Source: CAZYME01 sp964648115
Lineage (GTDB): Bacteria > Pseudomonadota > Gammaproteobacteria > Legionellales > Legionellaceae
Direction: 5' to 3'
NCBI GenBank assembly: GCA_964648115.1
Contig: CAZYME010000006.1
Location: 26,958-90,957, forward strand
DNA length: 64,000 bases
Notes under the pieces: generated by a model
Told to the model about the DNA's origin: nothing
What the model saw: only the letters and a program-made list of their open reading frames with translations
Databases searched by the model: none
Shown: piece after piece, positions 8,940 through 17,521 of the stretch
Numbering within the stretch: the first letter of the stretch is position 1
How the letters are laid out: each line of letters opens with the position of its first letter
Translations under genes and position numbers: made by a program

Positions 8940-10286
8940 TTACTGACTAGACGAATTGACTGGGGCAAGAGAGGAAGCCGTGGGCTGGCTTGCTCGTGCA
9001 TTTTGTAACAGTAGCAATGTATTAGTTAACAGCAAACGCTCTTCTTGTTGGCGATTTAGGTACAGCTGATAGTTTATCTCTGCAAGTAGAGTGACCATTT
9101 CTTTTTCTACAGTTGCTGAAGATGCTTTATTGATTTGGCTGAGCCATGTGGTTTTTGCACTCTGATCAGGGTTAAATAATCGCCATGTTGCCATAGTGAA
9201 CTCACTCAAAGCCTGGCTGCTTTGAGAGTTTGTTGACGGTGTGCCATCGGTTCCAAGTGTATTTTGAGGTGCTCTTTTGGAGAAAATATAGTAAAGATTT
9301 CCAAATCCAACGGAGCTTTGTGCCGCATAAATACGCAGGCTTGCGAAGTAACTAGCTAGCGTTGCCTGAGCTTGCTTCTGCTGAAAAGTAGCTGTGGAAT
9401 CCGTGCCTGGATCAGTATTAGCGATGTTGAGAAGTTTTTCGTAATCTGCTCGTTTTGGTAGTGCTACAGGAGCTACAGCGCCTGTGACATAGCGAATGAA
9501 ATTCGCTGCCTGTTGCGCCTGATTACTGGCTGTTAGACCGTTGTTTGCACTAGTTGGAGCAGAGCCTGAACTGCCGGAGCTAGTGGTGTTTGACGAGTCT
9601 GAAGTTGTAGTGTACAAAAGCGGTGCAATCAGGGTATTGCTATTAAGCTCGTTTAGAAAGGGCTGATTATACGTATACGTAAAATAAGCGGCAGCATCTT
9701 TTGGGAGAGGTCCTATTGCGCCAGTGATAACTGTATTCTCATCCATCACGGCGTTGTTGTTTTGTTTAAGAAGAGGGCACCCATCAACCCAACCGTTATT
9801 GTCGTTGTTTGTGCAGTATGTATAATCAGGGGTCGTAAGAATATTCAGTACAGCTTGGCTCACTGGGTCTTGCTGGTATGGTTGTTGATCAATTAGGGCG
9901 TTTACCGACACAGCTTGTTGCGATGCAGTATTGTAAGGGGGCGTAGTGAAAGTCATATTAGCTTGTCCGTTAATGGACGAATAAGCTGAGTTAGTAGCAG
10001 GAACAAACAACATCGAGCTCGGGCTTGTTGCATTGACAGGGACCGCGCCCAGCATGGTTTCAAACAAGGATTGCTCTGGAGTTTGAATGGCCGATAGATT
10101 TAACAATGAGAAACCCGAGCTGGTATCAGAAGGGGGTGGGTTAGTAATGTCATATCCAAAATAAAGGCCTAGATTCTTTAAATAGGTAGCTAATTGGCCA
10201 CTATCATAATCCGCATGTGCTGGTGTGGATAGGGCTGTTGTGAGCAGTAGGCTTGGTAATAGTGAGTGACGTAAGGCTTTCATCAT
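8940..10286 (-). CDS. icmX: Dot/Icm secretion protein IcmX
   Basis: IcmX is a periplasmic protein needed for Dot/Icm type IVB secretion; it is also released from the cell in Legionella. The 448-residue product begins with a clear signal peptide (cleavage near TPAHA) and is rich in Ser, Thr, Asn and Gln, with low-complexity Ser/Thr segments around residues 230-250. The length fits IcmX (466 aa in L. pneumophila). No enzymatic motif is seen. Its start overlaps the icmW stop by 4 bp, and the icmW-icmX pair is the conserved arrangement, which is the strongest argument because IcmX sequences diverge quickly. Confidence 0.9.
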   Translation of the reverse strand: MMKALRHSLLPSLLLTTALSTPAHADYDSGQLATYLKNLGLYFGYDITNPPPSDTSSGFSLLNLSAIQTPEQSLFETMLGAVPVNATSPSSMLFVPATNSAYSSINGQANMTFTTPPYNTASQQAVSVNALIDQQPYQQDPVSQAVLNILTTPDYTYCTNNDNNGWVDGCPLLKQNNNAVMDENTVITGAIGPLPKDAAAYFTYTYNQPFLNELNSNTLIAPLLYTTTSDSSNTTSSGSSGSAPTSANNGLTASNQAQQAANFIRYVTGAVAPVALPKRADYEKLLNIANTDPGTDSTATFQQKQAQATLASYFASLRIYAAQSSVGFGNLYYIFSKRAPQNTLGTDGTPSTNSQSSQALSEFTMATWRLFNPDQSAKTTWLSQINKASSATVEKEMVTLLAEINYQLYLNRQQEERLLLTNTLLLLQNARASQPTASSLAPVNSSSQ

Positions 10287-10738
10287 TCTTCCCCTTCAAG
10301 AGCACGCGAAATAAGTTTAAGTCGGTATTCAGAAAAAACCCGAGCTAATAAACGCAGACGTTCAAATACAATATTACGTTTGAGAAAAAAACCGGCTGGA
10401 TCTTGGCTGCTTGTGCTGGTTTCTTCGGCATGGATTAATATTTTTGATGCGCTACCAGGGTGAGCTGTATCAATTGCTTGCAATAGGCGCAGTCCACGAC
10501 CTGATTTTATATTCCCCACGATACGAATAAATTTATCTTCCTGACCGAACATATTCATATCAATGGTTTCAATTTCGTCTAATTCTTTACCAAGTTGATT
10601 AATTGCTTCTTCGAGTTGGGGATCGCCGTCTAGAGTCCAATCTTCAACACTTTCCATAAAAGTAACGACCCGATAAATCATCGGATCCACATAGTCATGC
10701 CAGTATTGAGCTGATGCTTTATGGCTAAGATCGGGCAT
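10283..10738 (-). CDS. icmW: Dot/Icm coupling-complex adaptor IcmW
   Basis: IcmW is a small acidic cytoplasmic chaperone that pairs with IcmS and sits on the DotL coupling protein, where it recognises many effectors. The 151-residue product has the family length and conserved segments such as YWHDYVDPMIYRVV, ESVEDWTLDGDP and KSGRGLRLLQAID. It starts the minus-strand icmW-icmX unit and faces icmV across 103 bp. IcmW is among the best conserved Dot/Icm proteins, so this call anchors the identity of the whole cluster. The partner IcmS is not in the window. Confidence 0.96.
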   Translation of the reverse strand: MPDLSHKASAQYWHDYVDPMIYRVVTFMESVEDWTLDGDPQLEEAINQLGKELDEIETIDMNMFGQEDKFIRIVGNIKSGRGLRLLQAIDTAHPGSASKILIHAEETSTSSQDPAGFFLKRNIVFERLRLLARVFSEYRLKLISRALEGEE

Positions 10739-10774
10739 TTTTTACTCTTTTTTTACGGTCAATGCATTGATAGT

Positions 10775-10822
10775 TTGCACGTTATCTAACTATTATCATA
10801 TATTATGATTAATAAATGTCTA
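10775..10822. promoter_or_regulatory. Overlapping divergent promoters of icmW and icmV
   Basis: On the plus strand TTGCAC (10775-10780) and TATATT (10799-10804), 18 bp apart, could drive icmV-dotA. On the minus strand TAGACA (10817-10822) and TATGAT (10795-10800), 16 bp apart, could drive icmW-icmX. The two -10 boxes overlap, so the units may compete or share one regulator. This rests on sequence match only. Confidence 0.5.
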
Positions 10823-10841
10823 TTGGAAAACAGTAAAAATT

Positions 10842-11294
10842 ATGAAAAATAACTCTGGTTCCAGAATTGGACGTGTACTTTCTAGTATTATCAACTTACG
10901 TTCCTGGTTTGATTGGGATCGCATTAAATCGTTTACTCTATATCTGCTGAGTGGATTTAAAAAATTCTTTGTGCCCCAGAAAGTTAAAAAAGGCGAATCG
11001 TTTGAAGCCGCTAAAAAAAGATTAAAATTAAATGATAGCGACATAATTGCTCGGCAAATTGGATTATTAAGGCTTAGCATCCTAATGGTTGTTGTTGCCT
11101 TTTTGGTGTTTGCTTATAGTATTTACCTCTTCGCCACAGGTGGGCCTAGGGGCGGAGTTGTAGGATTGGTCGTGATGTTAATCGCCCTGGTTTTGGCTTT
11201 TCGTTATCACTTCTGGTATTTCCAAATTAAGGAACGCAAACTCGGTTGCACTTTCCAGGAATGGTTTAAGCAAGGTTTAAAGGGTGATAAATAA
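10842..11294 (+). CDS. icmV: Dot/Icm inner-membrane protein IcmV
   Basis: IcmV is a small inner-membrane component of the Dot/Icm system. The 150-residue product has a basic cytoplasmic N-terminal half (GFKKFFVPQKVKKGESFEAA, typical of IcmV) and two close hydrophobic segments at about residues 76-97 and 101-120. It is the first gene of the icmV-dotA pair; its TAA stop overlaps the dotA ATG by one base. The position opposite icmW matches Legionella and Coxiella. Confidence 0.93.
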   Translation: MKNNSGSRIGRVLSSIINLRSWFDWDRIKSFTLYLLSGFKKFFVPQKVKKGESFEAAKKRLKLNDSDIIARQIGLLRLSILMVVVAFLVFAYSIYLFATGGPRGGVVGLVVMLIALVLAFRYHFWYFQIKERKLGCTFQEWFKQGLKGDK

Positions 11295-14233
11295 TGAATA
11301 AATTATTGCTTTCTGTACTACTTATCATATTTCCTATCTTAGCCCTGGCAGATAACTCGCTCAGTTTTACTCCCCCGCCCAGTGATTTTTCAGTGGTTTT
11401 TTTGGGTAACATTTTTGGTATTGTGGATGGTGTGTTGCACGGTACTGGCAGCCAAATCATGGGGAGCATGTTTGGTGTCTTCAATGCCGCGGTGCTTGCT
11501 TTAGGTGGCATTGTCATTATGTACACCCTTCTTGTATCAACCATGAACACAGCTCAAGAAGGGCAAATGCTTGGCCAAAAATGGTCCTCTATCTGGATTC
11601 CAGTCCGTTCAGTTATGGGTTTAGCGTTATTAGTGCCTAAGGCCTCTGGCTACTGTCTCATGCAGATTTTTGTGATGTGGATTGTAGTACAGGGTGTTGG
11701 GGCTGCCGATAAAGTATGGGATGCAGCATTGAGTTATCTCAATCGTGGTGGTGTTATTGTTCAAGCACAGATAGATCCAACCAAAGCCCTTACTCAAGCC
11801 CCAGGAGGGTCGGAAATTGCCAGTGGCGCACAATCCATTTTAGTGGGACAAGTGTGCATGATTGGGATACAGCATTTGTTAGATAGTCAGTTAAAAGCAT
11901 ACCAAAAGCAATTGTCAAATAATTCGGGCCCTTGTTACGGTACGCCCTCGGATGTGATGCAACTTTTCTGTAAAAGTACGGTGCCTGATTTTGTGTCTTC
12001 AGTTAGCCCCGTTAAGGCCCAATCTCTTCGTCCTAATGATACAGATTATACGTTGAAAATGCCTAATTTTGATGCAGGTCCTTATCAGGTTCTAAACGGT
12101 ATTTGTGGGGCTATACACTGGAACGCCTTTCCTCAGACAAGTTTGGATTCAGTTAAATCAAATATTCCTACAGTTACCGCAAGCGATTTGGACACAGCTT
12201 CTTTGTCACGGGTGATTGCTATTCAGCAAATGTATACGGATTTGACCAGCGTTGCTCAGGCTATTGTAGGCAATTTCCCGGGCTTTGCAGATGTAGGCAA
12301 TTCCACATCTAATGACTTCTCAACTGTTGCTGTTCAACAATTTGGCGTGCCTCATACTTCATCTGGTACTGTATGCACAGATAGTACCACGCCAAAATGT
12401 ATACTCTGGGGAAGTGCGTCAGGTACCACGAGCGCTCCTTTGTTTAATGGTACTGAATTTCAAACTGCAATTGCAGATTACAACGGGATTATGCTACCAA
12501 CATTGAATTTAGTGCATCAGGCCAAGACGCAATCGTCAGCAAATGACAGTCGAAAGTTCATCGAGGATGCAACCACAGAAGGCTGGATCATGGCCGGTAG
12601 CTACTTTTTTGATTTAATCAATCTTAATGCGCAAGCTAACAAAGCTGGTGATCTAACTGACTCCAATACCGGCCTAGATAAAAGTAGCAATACCATTATT
12701 TCAGCGCTGGCGTCTGCTTTTGGCAATGGAGCAAGCGCGCAATGCACAGGAACTTATGCAAATTTGTGTGTTTGGATGAATCAAAATGCGGCCGCAGTTG
12801 CTCCGATTTTGGGCTTGCTAAATGGATCAGGTGTTGCTGGTGTAGCTACCCCTATACCTCCACCCGCATTAGCCAAATCACATAATGTGATCGACGGCCC
12901 CGGGTCGTCAACGGTTTACGGTTTCACAAATAATGCCACTATTTTGCAATTGCCTGGCCAACCAGGAATGCAGCCATTGCAATTTGCGAACATGATGAAT
13001 ATTAGTGTGGATACCACTACATTCCAGCTTCCTGAGGCAAGTTTCCCCTGCGGTAACCTAAAGGTTATGTTTTGGTCTACCTGTTTGGGAGCTATGTTTG
13101 GTGACATATTCTACAATTTTATCATTCGTAATGTTTATAACTTCCTTTTGAATTTATTCCAGACCATGATTAATCAGGTTCTGATGATGTTTTTAGTGAT
13201 TCCGCTACAAGGAATGGCATCTATATTCAAAGAGGGATTGGACATTATCTCAAAGCCAGGCATCAACCCCATCGTGGCGCTTGCAAACATGGGAACGTAT
13301 TATATTAATTTTGCTATCAACCTTTGGATGCAGTTGATAGAAATGTCCATTGTTTCCGCATTACTTCCAGGCTTTGGACTGTTTATCTTTGCGTTGATTG
13401 GAATGACTATGCCGCTCCTATTGGCGTGGGTGGGTATTATGTTAACCATCGGTTTTACGACAGCGTACTATGTTCCTATCTTGCCTTATATGATATTCAC
13501 GTTCGGCTCGATAGCATGGTTAATGGCTGTCATTGAAGCGATGGTGGCTGCACCCATTGTGGCACTTGGTGTCACACATCCAGAAGGGCACGATGCTTTT
13601 GGTAAAGGCGAGCAGGCTGTTATGATTTTGATGAATGTTTTCCTTAGACCATCAATGATGATCATCGGATACATCGCGGCTATTGCTGTGTCTTATGTCA
13701 GTGTATGGATTATAAATGCGGGATTTGATCATGCTATTGGTTTTGTCCAAGGTAGTAGTACTTTTAACACCGCATATGATTCTGTATCTACGCAAGGTGG
13801 GGGCACTATTACTGGAGGATATACAGGATGGGCTGGCATCTATGCCTATTTCTTCTCTATTCTTATGTACACGATGTTGTATCTCACCGTTGTGACGAAA
13901 GCATTTACTTTAATTGCAGTTCTCCCTGATAAAGTCTTGCGTTGGATTGGTGGCCAAGCGGAAACCGCTGGCGCAGATGCTTCGCAATGGGGTGATGAAG
14001 CTAAAGGAAAAGTAGGTGATGCTGGGAAAGAAACCCTTGGCGGACAGAAGGCTATGGATAAGAAAATGCTTGGTGCAGCAAGTGATAAACTAGCTGACGC
14101 AAAAAATAGCGGTGGTGGAGATGTTAGTGCCGATGGAAGCAAGAGTAGCGGCGGTGGTGGTGGCGGCGGTGGTGGTGGTGGTGGCGATGCTCCCCCAACC
14201 CCACCTCCAGAAATACCCCCAATCCCACCATAG
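11294..14233 (+). CDS. dotA: Dot/Icm polytopic membrane protein DotA
   Basis: DotA is a large inner-membrane protein of the type IVB secretion system that is essential for effector delivery. The 979-residue product starts with a signal peptide (cleavage near ALA, residue ~20), then a hydrophobic segment, a long periplasmic loop (~150-600), and a cluster of membrane segments from ~610 to 880 with VIEAMVAAPIVALGVTHPEGHDAFGK, a strongly conserved DotA/TraY region. The C-terminal tail (~890-979) is cytoplasmic and low-complexity: 12 glycines in a row, then a proline-rich end (PPTPPPEIPPIPP). The size is close to the ~1050 aa of L. pneumophila DotA. Confidence 0.96.
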   Translation: MNKLLLSVLLIIFPILALADNSLSFTPPPSDFSVVFLGNIFGIVDGVLHGTGSQIMGSMFGVFNAAVLALGGIVIMYTLLVSTMNTAQEGQMLGQKWSSIWIPVRSVMGLALLVPKASGYCLMQIFVMWIVVQGVGAADKVWDAALSYLNRGGVIVQAQIDPTKALTQAPGGSEIASGAQSILVGQVCMIGIQHLLDSQLKAYQKQLSNNSGPCYGTPSDVMQLFCKSTVPDFVSSVSPVKAQSLRPNDTDYTLKMPNFDAGPYQVLNGICGAIHWNAFPQTSLDSVKSNIPTVTASDLDTASLSRVIAIQQMYTDLTSVAQAIVGNFPGFADVGNSTSNDFSTVAVQQFGVPHTSSGTVCTDSTTPKCILWGSASGTTSAPLFNGTEFQTAIADYNGIMLPTLNLVHQAKTQSSANDSRKFIEDATTEGWIMAGSYFFDLINLNAQANKAGDLTDSNTGLDKSSNTIISALASAFGNGASAQCTGTYANLCVWMNQNAAAVAPILGLLNGSGVAGVATPIPPPALAKSHNVIDGPGSSTVYGFTNNATILQLPGQPGMQPLQFANMMNISVDTTTFQLPEASFPCGNLKVMFWSTCLGAMFGDIFYNFIIRNVYNFLLNLFQTMINQVLMMFLVIPLQGMASIFKEGLDIISKPGINPIVALANMGTYYINFAINLWMQLIEMSIVSALLPGFGLFIFALIGMTMPLLLAWVGIMLTIGFTTAYYVPILPYMIFTFGSIAWLMAVIEAMVAAPIVALGVTHPEGHDAFGKGEQAVMILMNVFLRPSMMIIGYIAAIAVSYVSVWIINAGFDHAIGFVQGSSTFNTAYDSVSTQGGGTITGGYTGWAGIYAYFFSILMYTMLYLTVVTKAFTLIAVLPDKVLRWIGGQAETAGADASQWGDEAKGKVGDAGKETLGGQKAMDKKMLGAASDKLADAKNSGGGDVSADGSKSSGGGGGGGGGGGGDAPPTPPPEIPPIPP
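14150..14185 (+). repeat. GGN trinucleotide tract in dotA
   Basis: Twelve consecutive glycine codons, all GGT or GGC, encode residues ~953-964 of DotA. The tract is short, pure and in frame, so strand slippage would change the number of glycines in steps of one without breaking the gene. Confidence 0.85.
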
Positions 14234-14249
14234 GGGAATGCTGAAAACT

Positions 14250-14287
14250 AAAAAAGGTTGGGCCCTTGTAAGGACCCAACCTTTTTT
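14250..14287 (+). terminator. Bidirectional terminator between dotA and dotB
   Basis: A6-GGTTGGG (14250-14262) pairs with CCCAACC-T6 (14275-14287). The A/T runs on both sides allow it to end transcription from both directions, fitting its place between the convergent dotA and dotB genes. Confidence 0.85.
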
Positions 14288-14305
14288 GTAATAGCTCACT
14301 CTAAA

Positions 14306-14345
14306 AAAGTCTGTCGTTCCGGCCTTCGCGGGGACGACAGACTTT
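14306..14345. repeat. Second inverted repeat between dotA and dotB
   Basis: AAAGTCTGTCGT (14306-14317) and ACGACAGACTTT (14334-14345) are perfect 12-bp arms around a GC-rich 16-base loop containing GGCCTTCGCGGGG. It lies 18 bp after the terminator and may be a mobile palindrome or a back-up terminator for dotB. Confidence 0.7.
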
Positions 14346-14439
14346 CCCATAATTTAACGGCGGTGGGCGTGAGCTTGTACCCTTTTTTTATGGGGAGAAG
14401 AATTAGCTGAAAGTGGCAACCAAGGGGTTGCGTGCTGGG

Positions 14440-15573
14440 TTACTGTTGATACTCTTTTGTCCCAGCAATAATTAGCTTGTATACCCGCTCACTAATAAGA
14501 CCTTCATTGAATTTTGCTTTTGCGTCCACGGTCATTAACTGGCCGCGTTGGCGAATGAGTTTTCGGGTGGTTGAGGTTACTTCGTTTGGGTCGCCTTCCA
14601 AAAGTATATCGCGCGCCTCTTCGTCAAACACAAGATATTCTCTTAAGGCTACCCGCCTCCCATCTACTGTAGGAACTAGTTTCTGCCAAATACACAAGCG
14701 AATCGTTTCTAAAATATCAATGGTGCGGCCTAAACGCTCCTCGCCGGTAAAAGAGGTTACAAGTCTACGCATCGTTTCTGCTACGCCTGAGGTGTGTAGT
14801 GTGGTATATACTGGATGACCAGTAAGCGCCGCCTCTAATGCGGCACTAATGGTTTCTGCATCACGACACTCACCAACCATGATTAATCTTGGTTTTCGTC
14901 GAAGCGCGTTACGAACTCCTTCGGCAAAAGATGGCAGGTGGCGAGGAATTTCAGATTGACTAACCACGGATGAAATAGTTTCAATTTCGTCATACACAAA
15001 TTCGATAGGTGCCTCATAAGTCAAGACTTTGCGGTTTGAATCCTCTGTCTCGATGAGATCACGAATGATAGATGCTAACAAGGTTGACTTACCAGAGCCT
15101 GTCGCGCCTGTTATAAATACAATGCCTTCTTGTGGTGCGATTGCCTCAAGAATATTGTCTGGCAAATTCATTGTTTCAAGCCTAGGCGGAGTAGTCGGGA
15201 TAGTTCGTAAAGTGATTTGAATCGCATCATGCCCCTCTACCAGGCAAGCAGTTGCGTTGACGCGATAGCGGTAGCGTATACCACGATTAGGCCTAAACTC
15301 ATAATGAGTGTCAATATCTTTACCTGAGAGCAATTGAGTAGTGGCATTAGGTCCATAAATGGAGTTAATTAAATCGCCTAGCTCGGTATTTGAAAGACGG
15401 CGATTCGTCATTTTAATTAATACACCGTATACCTCAGCATAAATAGGCTCGCCTGTTTGAATGGTGATGTCGGATGCGCTGAGTTTTTCAGCGTGTTCAA
15501 GCACTCTATCCATAAAGACAGGTGTGAAACGGGTGGGTTCATCCGGCATTAAATTAATATGTGTTGTGTCCAA
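14440..15573 (-). CDS. dotB: Dot/Icm cytoplasmic ATPase DotB
   Basis: DotB is a hexameric VirB11/PilT-type ATPase that powers the Dot/Icm machine from the cytoplasmic side. The 377-residue product (identical length to L. pneumophila DotB) has Walker A GATGSGKST at 156-164, an Asp-rich box with YEAPIEFVYDE, Walker B LIMVGECRDAETI, and the His box TGHPVYTTLHTSG. No membrane segment is seen. It is the last gene of the minus-strand dotD-dotC-dotB unit, but a 247-bp gap with a large palindrome separates it from dotC, so it may have its own promoter. Confidence 0.97.
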   Translation of the reverse strand: MDTTHINLMPDEPTRFTPVFMDRVLEHAEKLSASDITIQTGEPIYAEVYGVLIKMTNRRLSNTELGDLINSIYGPNATTQLLSGKDIDTHYEFRPNRGIRYRYRVNATACLVEGHDAIQITLRTIPTTPPRLETMNLPDNILEAIAPQEGIVFITGATGSGKSTLLASIIRDLIETEDSNRKVLTYEAPIEFVYDEIETISSVVSQSEIPRHLPSFAEGVRNALRRKPRLIMVGECRDAETISAALEAALTGHPVYTTLHTSGVAETMRRLVTSFTGEERLGRTIDILETIRLCIWQKLVPTVDGRRVALREYLVFDEEARDILLEGDPNEVTSTTRKLIRQRGQLMTVDAKAKFNEGLISERVYKLIIAGTKEYQQ

Positions 15574-15680
15574 GAGTAACTCCCTGAGCTGTCAATTGGT
15601 TCGTAGTAATTGTGTCCAAATGGGGCAATTCTCCATTGGAGCTTATTCATTGCTAAGACGTTGTATAATAACTATACGCT

Positions 15681-15763
15681 GTCTTCCCCGCGCAGGTGGG
15701 GATCCATTTTTAAATTGGCATGGAGCCACATCGTAGATGGATCCCCGCCTGCGCGGGGAAGAC
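15681..15763. repeat. 27-bp inverted repeat between dotC and dotB
   Basis: Arms at 15681-15707 and 15737-15763 are complementary over 27 bp, with one G-T wobble position. They begin GTCTTCCCCGCGCAGG and are far more GC-rich than the region around them; the loop is 29 bases. The element occupies the 247-bp dotC-dotB gap and would form a very stable hairpin in an mRNA crossing from dotC to dotB. Confidence 0.85.
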
Positions 15764-15820
15764 AAAGAAAATATGCAATTAATAAGCTATAGGTGGAGAA
15801 ATTAATGGGTCTAATCGCTT

Positions 15821-16735
15821 TTAATTGACAGGCGTTATTACCGGTTGCCAAGCTTTACTAGTAATCGTAATTTTAGCTGTTTTAATCATTTTTTCCATAT
15901 TTTTGAGTTGCTCTAGGGCATCCTCATCTTTGTCCACAGCAGCGCGCCATTCGCTACTATTAACATTCAGTGCTGGTAAAGCCGTAATACGTAATACTCT
16001 GTCGTCGATACGAATTTCAGCCCCATCTCCTGTTACGCCTAGATCAGTATCAGAAACAAAAGGTGCTGAAACCATGTTCATGGCTAGTAGCTTGCGATAC
16101 AAAATCATGCCCGCAAAATCTTCTTTAATACGAGCAATACTTTCCTCAAGGATAGTGTTAGCTTGGTCTACGCCTTGCTTCCAACCTCTATCGATATAAA
16201 TACACCATACTTGGCGTTCTTCTCGTGTTTTAGGTAAAAGCGTCGCATTGGGATACTCAGGAGGTTTATAGTCCATCCATAAATATTGCCGCCAATTGGG
16301 TGGTGTAGTTACAAATCGTGCTTGTTTTGAAACTTTATAGGTGCGATCAGATACACGGATAGTTTGCGTATCAGCAAGGTTTAGCGTATTTCGCCCTTCC
16401 AGCAAGACTGGAGGTAAAATATTATGCTCAAGAATCAGTGCGTTAAAATCATAAATCGCGTCAAGGTTACGTGTTTGCTTAATTAATTCATCATCAATAT
16501 ATTTAGCTCGCCAAGCTAGTGCGGATTGGGCTCCTAAACTCAAAGCGGTTTCTTTTAGGGCCATTTCCCTAATTTTCCCCATCGAAGGCAGGCTTGCACC
16601 CCGTCCGCCGCTACCGGCCATTTGTTGTAATCCAGCAAGCGAAGTTGTATCTCCCCTTTGCTGCACCGACGAAGAGCAGGCAACAAGAAGGGCTATCATC
16701 GAGAAAGAGATATTATTACGAATAAATTTTAGCAT
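15821..16735 (-). CDS. dotC: Dot/Icm outer-membrane lipoprotein DotC
   Basis: DotC is a lipoprotein that, with DotD, places DotH in the outer membrane to form the Dot/Icm core complex. The 304-residue product has a lipoprotein signal with the lipobox LVAC at about residue 20, and length equal to the L. pneumophila protein. Conserved features include MREMAL-type helices and RTLNLADTQTIRVSDRTY-like text in the middle. It starts inside the end of dotD (20-bp overlap), which suggests coupled translation. Confidence 0.95.
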   Translation of the reverse strand: MLKFIRNNISFSMIALLVACSSSVQQRGDTTSLAGLQQMAGSGGRGASLPSMGKIREMALKETALSLGAQSALAWRAKYIDDELIKQTRNLDAIYDFNALILEHNILPPVLLEGRNTLNLADTQTIRVSDRTYKVSKQARFVTTPPNWRQYLWMDYKPPEYPNATLLPKTREERQVWCIYIDRGWKQGVDQANTILEESIARIKEDFAGMILYRKLLAMNMVSAPFVSDTDLGVTGDGAEIRIDDRVLRITALPALNVNSSEWRAAVDKDEDALEQLKNMEKMIKTAKITITSKAWQPVITPVN

Positions 16736-17219
16736 AGCGCAATTCGATAACCTGACTGTTAGGATAAACGTGAATATCTGCCCTCTTTCCTGCTTGATAA
16801 TCTATATCACGCAAAATCTCAGCCAGGCTTTCATCTTGGACATTTAGACTAATCAGCACTGGAATAGCCGGCTCTCTTCCAAGGATGCGTATACGAAAGT
16901 GGGCGGCTTTAGCAATCCGCGAGCAAAGCTCAGCGATTGGGCCCGCCCAGTCTACAGATGCACGGACTTGTAGGTTATAAGCATTAGGAATGGTTAATGC
17001 ATTATCTTTATGGGGCGGTGTAATTACTTTTTCAATCCGCGCCATTTGCAACATGGAATCACTAACCGAATCGGCCGCCTCAGCGAGTTTGATGCTAGCG
17101 TCATCACTGGGCCTATTGTATGGTGGTTTTTTATAGGTAGTGCCATTTTTATAGGGGGAACTAGCACAGCCTGCAAGAAGTGTGCTTGCAAAAAAAAGCA
17201 GCATTAGCTTTTTGTTCAT
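16716..17219 (-). CDS. dotD: Dot/Icm outer-membrane lipoprotein DotD
   Basis: DotD is the small lipoprotein partner of DotC; its folded domain resembles the N0 domain of secretins. The 167-residue product has a lipoprotein signal ending LLAGC at residue ~18, a disordered linker rich in Lys/Pro/Asn, and the conserved domain from about residue 65 (VDWAGPIAELCSRIAKAAHF, VQDESLAEILRDIDYQAG). It is the first gene of the dotD-dotC unit. The upstream 302 bp hold a repeat and a promoter facing the other way. Confidence 0.95.
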   Translation of the reverse strand: MNKKLMLLFFASTLLAGCASSPYKNGTTYKKPPYNRPSDDASIKLAEAADSVSDSMLQMARIEKVITPPHKDNALTIPNAYNLQVRASVDWAGPIAELCSRIAKAAHFRIRILGREPAIPVLISLNVQDESLAEILRDIDYQAGKRADIHVYPNSQVIELRYAKIYS

Positions 17220-17372
17220 CTATGCCATATTTGTAAAGAATAAGATTGTATTGATTGAAACAGGAGCCTGCCCCCTTGTCAAGCAGATATGGTTTATTCC
17301 AGCAATTCCCGCCGTAAAACCAATGATCAGCCGGATCGCCCTCTACCATTGATGGGAGAGGGTGCCCGACAG

Positions 17373-17423
17373 GGCGGATGAGGGTAGATTAAATTGTAAT
17401 GTTTTGATCTACCCTCACCCGCC
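17373..17423. repeat. Intergenic inverted repeat upstream of dotD
   Basis: GGCGGATGAGGGTAGAT (17373-17389) pairs with ATCTACCCTCACCCGCC (17407-17423) with one mismatch around a 17-base loop. The bases before it (17350-17372, GGGAGAGGGTGCCCGACA) look like part of the same element. The rest of the 17220-17521 gap holds the promoter at 17434-17462 and no gene that can be supported. Confidence 0.65.
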
Positions 17424-17433
17424 TAGTAAAAAA

Positions 17434-17462
17434 TTGAATTTGTTTAAAATATGACGTATTAT
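17434..17462 (+). promoter_or_regulatory. Sigma-70-type promoter for the 17522 gene
   Basis: TTGAAT (17434-17439) and TATTAT (17457-17462) are separated by exactly 17 bp, and the start codon of the next gene is 60 bp downstream. One or two mismatches to consensus in each box. Confidence 0.6.
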
Positions 17463-17521
17463 GCTCATTTAAAATCTTCTTGAACTATTTTGGTTCTGAT
17501 TTAAGTATATGGAGTAAACAA

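Noticed and set aside
13846..14350. Antisense open frames over the dotA tail
   Set aside because: Long only because the GGN tract and GC-rich tail lack stops on the other strand; no ribosome site or protein features.
15461..15792. Short open frames on the plus strand between dotB and dotC
   Set aside because: They run antisense into dotB or through the 27-bp palindrome, lack ribosome sites and have no recognisable protein features.
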